Assembly (NCBI RefSeq): GCF_001465875.1
Contig: NZ_LN901318.1
Location: 1-64,000 of the forward strand
Length of the DNA: 64,000 bases
Reading direction: 5' to 3'
Source of the DNA: Legionella saoudiensis
GTDB taxonomy: Bacteria > Pseudomonadota > Gammaproteobacteria > Legionellales > Legionellaceae
Shown here piece after piece: positions 61,417 through 64,000 of this stretch. How positions within the stretch are numbered: position 1 is the stretch's first letter; every line of letters begins with the position of its first letter. The notes under the pieces are model-generated. The model made no database searches, was not told where the DNA came from, and saw only the letters and a program-made list of their open reading frames with translations. Position numbers and translations under genes: made by a program.

Positions 61417-61571
61417 AGTTATGGCAAGAGTTTTCGGATGTTCCTATCAATAGCAGGGACGAAATTGAAGAACGGTTTCTTCATTTTGAAAAAGGAACCG
61501 ATAAAATTGATATATGGTCGTGGTTTGATCAAAAGTTACCGAAGGGAATTGCATATGAACTTTGTAAATAG
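61404..61571 (+). CDS. Small acidic conserved protein
   Basis: A 55-residue protein from the ATG at 61404 (the frame opens at 61389). DYIKLWQEFSDVPINSRDEI followed by EERFLHFEKGT and IWSWFDQ resembles short plasmid proteins of the LWxxLGDVPINxxxEIEExFxxFxxGTxxxxIWxWF pattern, as I recall. Function is unknown. It overlaps the tail of the upstream small gene. Confidence 0.65.
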   Translation: MDYIKLWQEFSDVPINSRDEIEERFLHFEKGTDKIDIWSWFDQKLPKGIAYELCK

Positions 61572-62004
61572 ATTTGACACGGTATCGTATCTGGCGCTAA
61601 TAATTTTGCTTAAAGGCTTTATGTCTTGCCCCGCTCAAGCAGCACGTTCATTATCTTTTAAAGCTTCTCCTGCTGTGGGGAAGCATATGTTACACCACCC
61701 GACAAAGACGAAGAGGGGCTCTAGCCCGAAACCTAAGAAATCTACGGAAAATTTCAATCACGGCTTTCTTTTTTATTCCATGCAAGATAAGCTCGGGAAT
61801 TTTGCATCACAGAGCAAGTTCCGGGGCGTAAAGCATGCTAATTTAAAATTTTATTTAATTGATGTTGAGCTTCCTCTTCTGATGAAAAATGAGATCTGTG
61901 TTCACCATTTTCCGAAAAAAATAAATGCTCCTTTTCTCCATCTGATTCTTGAAACTCCACTATTAGATACCACTTGGATGGAATATAATATATTGACTTT
62001 ATAG
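61555..62004 (+). CDS. Possible secreted protein, uncertain
   Basis: A 149-codon frame from the ATG at 61555 with a signal-peptide-like start (VSYLALIILLKGFMSCPAQA, cleavage after AQAA) and a basic region (HHPTKTKRGSSPKPKKS). It overlaps the previous gene's end by 17 bp. Its last 167 bp run antisense to the better-supported minus-strand gene at 61838-62068, so the frame may be fortuitous or truncated. Confidence 0.3.
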   Translation: MNFVNRFDTVSYLALIILLKGFMSCPAQAARSLSFKASPAVGKHMLHHPTKTKRGSSPKPKKSTENFNHGFLFYSMQDKLGNFASQSKFRGVKHANLKFYLIDVELPLLMKNEICVHHFPKKINAPFLHLILETPLLDTTWMEYNILTL

Positions 62005-62068
62005 CGCTCGGGTCAATTGTACCGCGACCCATCCCCTCCTTAATTTGCTCAGTAGTTATTAAATTCAT
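61838..62068 (-). CDS. Small hypothetical protein
   Basis: A 76-residue acidic protein with SD AAGGAA about nine bases before the ATG. The sequence looks folded: IKSIYYIPSKWYLIVEFQES followed by FFSENGEHRSHFSSEEEAQ. It is antisense to the end of the plus-strand frame at 61555-62004, and I think this one is the true gene. No family is recognised. Confidence 0.5.
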   Translation of the reverse strand: MNLITTEQIKEGMGRGTIDPSAIKSIYYIPSKWYLIVEFQESDGEKEHLFFSENGEHRSHFSSEEEAQHQLNKILN

Positions 62069-62457
62069 AGAATGTATTCCTTGTGAATCAGTAAGAATTT
62101 ATCCTGCATACAAAGTTAAAAAATGCAGGGTTGAAAATCATTGACTATTTATGCCTAAAAATAGATCATAAATCAAGGACTAATAAACAAATTAGCAAAC
62201 AATAAATTTCATTCAATAACTATTTAGATATTCCCGCCAAGTTAGATTTAGGGGTAGTGATGAACAAAAGATTTGCATTCCTATTGGTTATGAGACTCTT
62301 AACAAAAATGCTCAAAAGTCAGTTCTTACATTATTGAAAATTCTTAATTGTATATGTGAAGAAAGAGATATGTTATTTCTTACGTATTAACATATCAAAA
62401 GGCCATGCATAAATGACAGGCCTTGAGCAAACCCAAGCAATTAAGCGAATTAATTAT
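62069..62457. other. Intergenic stretch with a possible gene fragment
   Basis: At 62220-62390 a 56-codon plus-strand frame without start reads RQVRFRGSDEQKICIPIGYE and ends RDMLFLTY. It looks like coding sequence that lost its beginning. The rest of the stretch is AT-rich and shows nothing I can name. Confidence 0.35.
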
Positions 62458-62940
62458 TTACGAATTATAAATATACTCAGTTTCATCAATAAGTTGATAA
62501 ATGCATTTTCCATCCAAATATGGCTTTGAAATCTTATCAATAACTTCCTCTGACTCAAGCTGTAGATTCACGAATAACTGGCTACCTACGCTGAGTGCGT
62601 CGTTTAAAGAACCATCAAAATTATCATGATGAATGTACCTTAAATGATGTCCAACATGATCGCTCACACTGCAGCCTTCATCATATCCATGAGCCAAATA
62701 AAATGATTTTGTTTCAAAATCAAATAATATATGTATCGTTTCATATAGGGGTAAATCAAATCCATTTTCGGTAAAACTCATAAAGCATCTTGGCCATGAG
62801 TAAATAATAGGACGCTCAACAATTTCGTATTTTCTATATGACAGATTAATTTCTTCAATTCTAATATTTATTTTATCAAACTCAGAATTATGATGTTCAA
62901 ACAAATCATCTTTAGAAAATTTCTTAAAATTGTTGTTCAT
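62458..62940 (-). CDS. Hypothetical protein
   Basis: A 160-residue protein with SD AGAGGGAAAT. It is acidic and rich in His and aromatic residues (SVSDHVGHHLRYIHHDNFDG). It has no membrane segment or signal peptide. Expressed opposite to the small-gene run; no family is recognised. Confidence 0.5.
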   Translation of the reverse strand: MNNNFKKFSKDDLFEHHNSEFDKINIRIEEINLSYRKYEIVERPIIYSWPRCFMSFTENGFDLPLYETIHILFDFETKSFYLAHGYDEGCSVSDHVGHHLRYIHHDNFDGSLNDALSVGSQLFVNLQLESEEVIDKISKPYLDGKCIYQLIDETEYIYNS

Positions 62941-63365
62941 ATTTCCCTCTCTAAAAATTTAAGCACAATATAATTATAACTGATTTTTTTTTGCACTAAT
63001 TTTTCTCCTTAGAATCGTCTTTAATCGATTCTAAAAAGTTAGAGATATCCTGGATAGGATAAAAATTATTTTAGCGTTTTTTATATGTCTATGGGCTAAT
63101 ACTGAGAAGATTAATAGATAATAAAGGAATCAGCAATTTTCACAAAATATTCACAAAAAACATGTCAAGTTAATTTTAATTAATTTAAATAAAAATTATA
63201 ACTTAGAAGCGGCTGAGCAATAACTCAAAACATATTTTCAAATTATCAATGGCATGTAAGGACTGCTGTTCATGGTTAGTAAAGGATTGCCATCTATCTG
63301 ATAGTTGGTAACTTGCACTTTGAAGCAAATTTTTCGTATTCGAATTAATAATGTTTTCAGTCCAA
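62941..63365. other. Intergenic stretch, nothing recognised
   Basis: Very AT-rich. GAATCGTCTTTAATCGATTC near 63012-63031 forms an imperfect inverted repeat (GAATCG/CGATTC) that may be part of the promoter of the minus-strand gene at 62458. No gene is seen. Confidence 0.4.
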
Positions 63366-63633
63366 ATTATCACGGCTAGGTTTTGAAAAAGGGGAATTGC
63401 AAAATTTAGGAGATAATATTAATCGTTATAATGATGACGTGTTTGACGTCGGGATTAAGATAAAAACAATTAGTGACAATCAAAAGATTTGCATTCACTT
63501 TGTTTCAAATCAATCGAGGAAATCAGAACACTACTTAAAAAAATCAGTTAAGTTTTCTCGCATGGGAGCGAAAGTTTACCTTAAATGCAGCATTCAGTTA
63601 TGAGCATTATATTAAACCAATACTAAAAACTCT
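63366..63633 (+). pseudogene. Decayed 3' copy of the 53.8-54.8 kb gene
   Basis: The DNA matches the C-terminal third of the 350-residue gene: GGAATTGCAAAATTTAGG, ATTAGTGACAATCAAAAGAT and AAAAGATTTGCATTCACTTT are almost the same in both. One base is missing after the last motif (frameshift) and a dozen bases are lost further on, so the reading frame is broken. Only the last part of the gene is present. Confidence 0.8.
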
Positions 63634-63647
63634 TAGTGCGCTATATT

Positions 63648-63917
63648 TTATTTCTTCCTCAGCCACGCTTTGTAAGTGCATCGGATAATTACCATTGCAT
63701 TAATTGTAAAAATTACTGAGTGATAAATGGTTTCGTGATTTGAGATCAAAGTATCTATTTGATTGAGAATTGGAGTGAATAGATTTAATAGATAAGCAAA
63801 GATAGATTTTATATATATTAATAATAAAATAAAAATGAAAAACATCACCTTTCGCTTGAGGAAGTGAAAACATAATATTGCTGAATGTGCTTTTATTTGA
63901 AGGGACCTAATATTCAT
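63648..63917 (-). CDS. Small membrane protein of unknown function
   Basis: An 89-residue protein with a strong membrane helix (VMFFIFILLLIYIKSIFAYL) and a second near the C-terminus (IYHSVIFTINAMVIIRCTY). SD AAGGGA lies about 8 bases upstream of the start (63917). It ends close to the pseudogene. No family is recognised. Confidence 0.45.
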   Translation of the reverse strand: MNIRSLQIKAHSAILCFHFLKRKVMFFIFILLLIYIKSIFAYLLNLFTPILNQIDTLISNHETIYHSVIFTINAMVIIRCTYKAWLRKK

Positions 63918-64000
63918 TTTTTTAAAAAACCTTGGTTATCACTGGCAATTGAAATGGGTAATTCATCGTAGCAATCATCTCGGAAACAATTATTACGGGT

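Noticed and set aside
1-64000. tRNA or rRNA genes
   Set aside because: I saw no cloverleaf with a T-loop (GGTTCRANYCC) in a credible setting and no rRNA segments; a tRNAscan-SE run would settle it.

Overview
The window looks like part of a large plasmid, or a plasmid-derived island, of a Legionella-like gammaproteobacterium. The base composition is AT-rich. The left end has a ParA/ParB partition locus beside a likely replication gene. Accessory content includes toxin-antitoxin modules, antirestriction and error-prone polymerase genes, a group II intron, a CsrA paralogue and ankyrin-like or coiled-coil proteins of the kind common in Legionellaceae. The genus is inferred from gene content, not from a database search.

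Layout. 1-3.8 kb: a tandemly repeated centromere-like palindrome, parB and parA on the minus strand, and a divergent replication-type operon. 3.8-11.4 kb: coiled-coil and ankyrin-like proteins and a CsrA-family regulator. 11.7-14 kb: a group II intron inserted next to a DnaA-box hairpin. 14.6-18.2 kb: a DNA-damage/nuclease cluster (EndA-like nuclease, SRAP/YedK, UmuD, UmuC). 18.6-28 kb: membrane-anchored coiled-coil proteins, a secreted hydrolase, a P-loop NTPase, a CoiA-like protein and hypothetical genes, two of them preceded by an identical 17-bp hairpin. 28-36 kb: a Ku protein, a hybrid sensor kinase and a one-module nonribosomal peptide synthetase with an N-terminal formyltransferase domain. 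36-48.5 kb: an accessory zone with a KAP NTPase, a HEPN protein, a DNA methyltransferase with a striking paired-palindrome divergent promoter, a HigBA-type module, a short tyrosine recombinase, a MITE-like element and several decayed genes. 48.7-64 kb: MqsRA and a second HigBA-type module, each near one of two paralogous proteins, then an ArdB/KlcA antirestriction gene and a run of small plus-strand genes that share promoter and leader motifs.

How it fits together. The left end handles copy and segregation. The UmuDC/SRAP/Ku genes suggest DNA damage tolerance and repair carried by the replicon. The right 11 kb resembles the leading region of a conjugative plasmid, with same-strand small genes, antirestriction and recurring promoter elements; no relaxase, oriT or type IV secretion genes are visible here. 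The points most worth following up are the two shared promoter families at 52.9-61 kb, the paralogues beside two different toxin-antitoxin modules, the formyltransferase-NRPS, the paired 17-bp hairpins near 26 kb and the methyltransferase operator.
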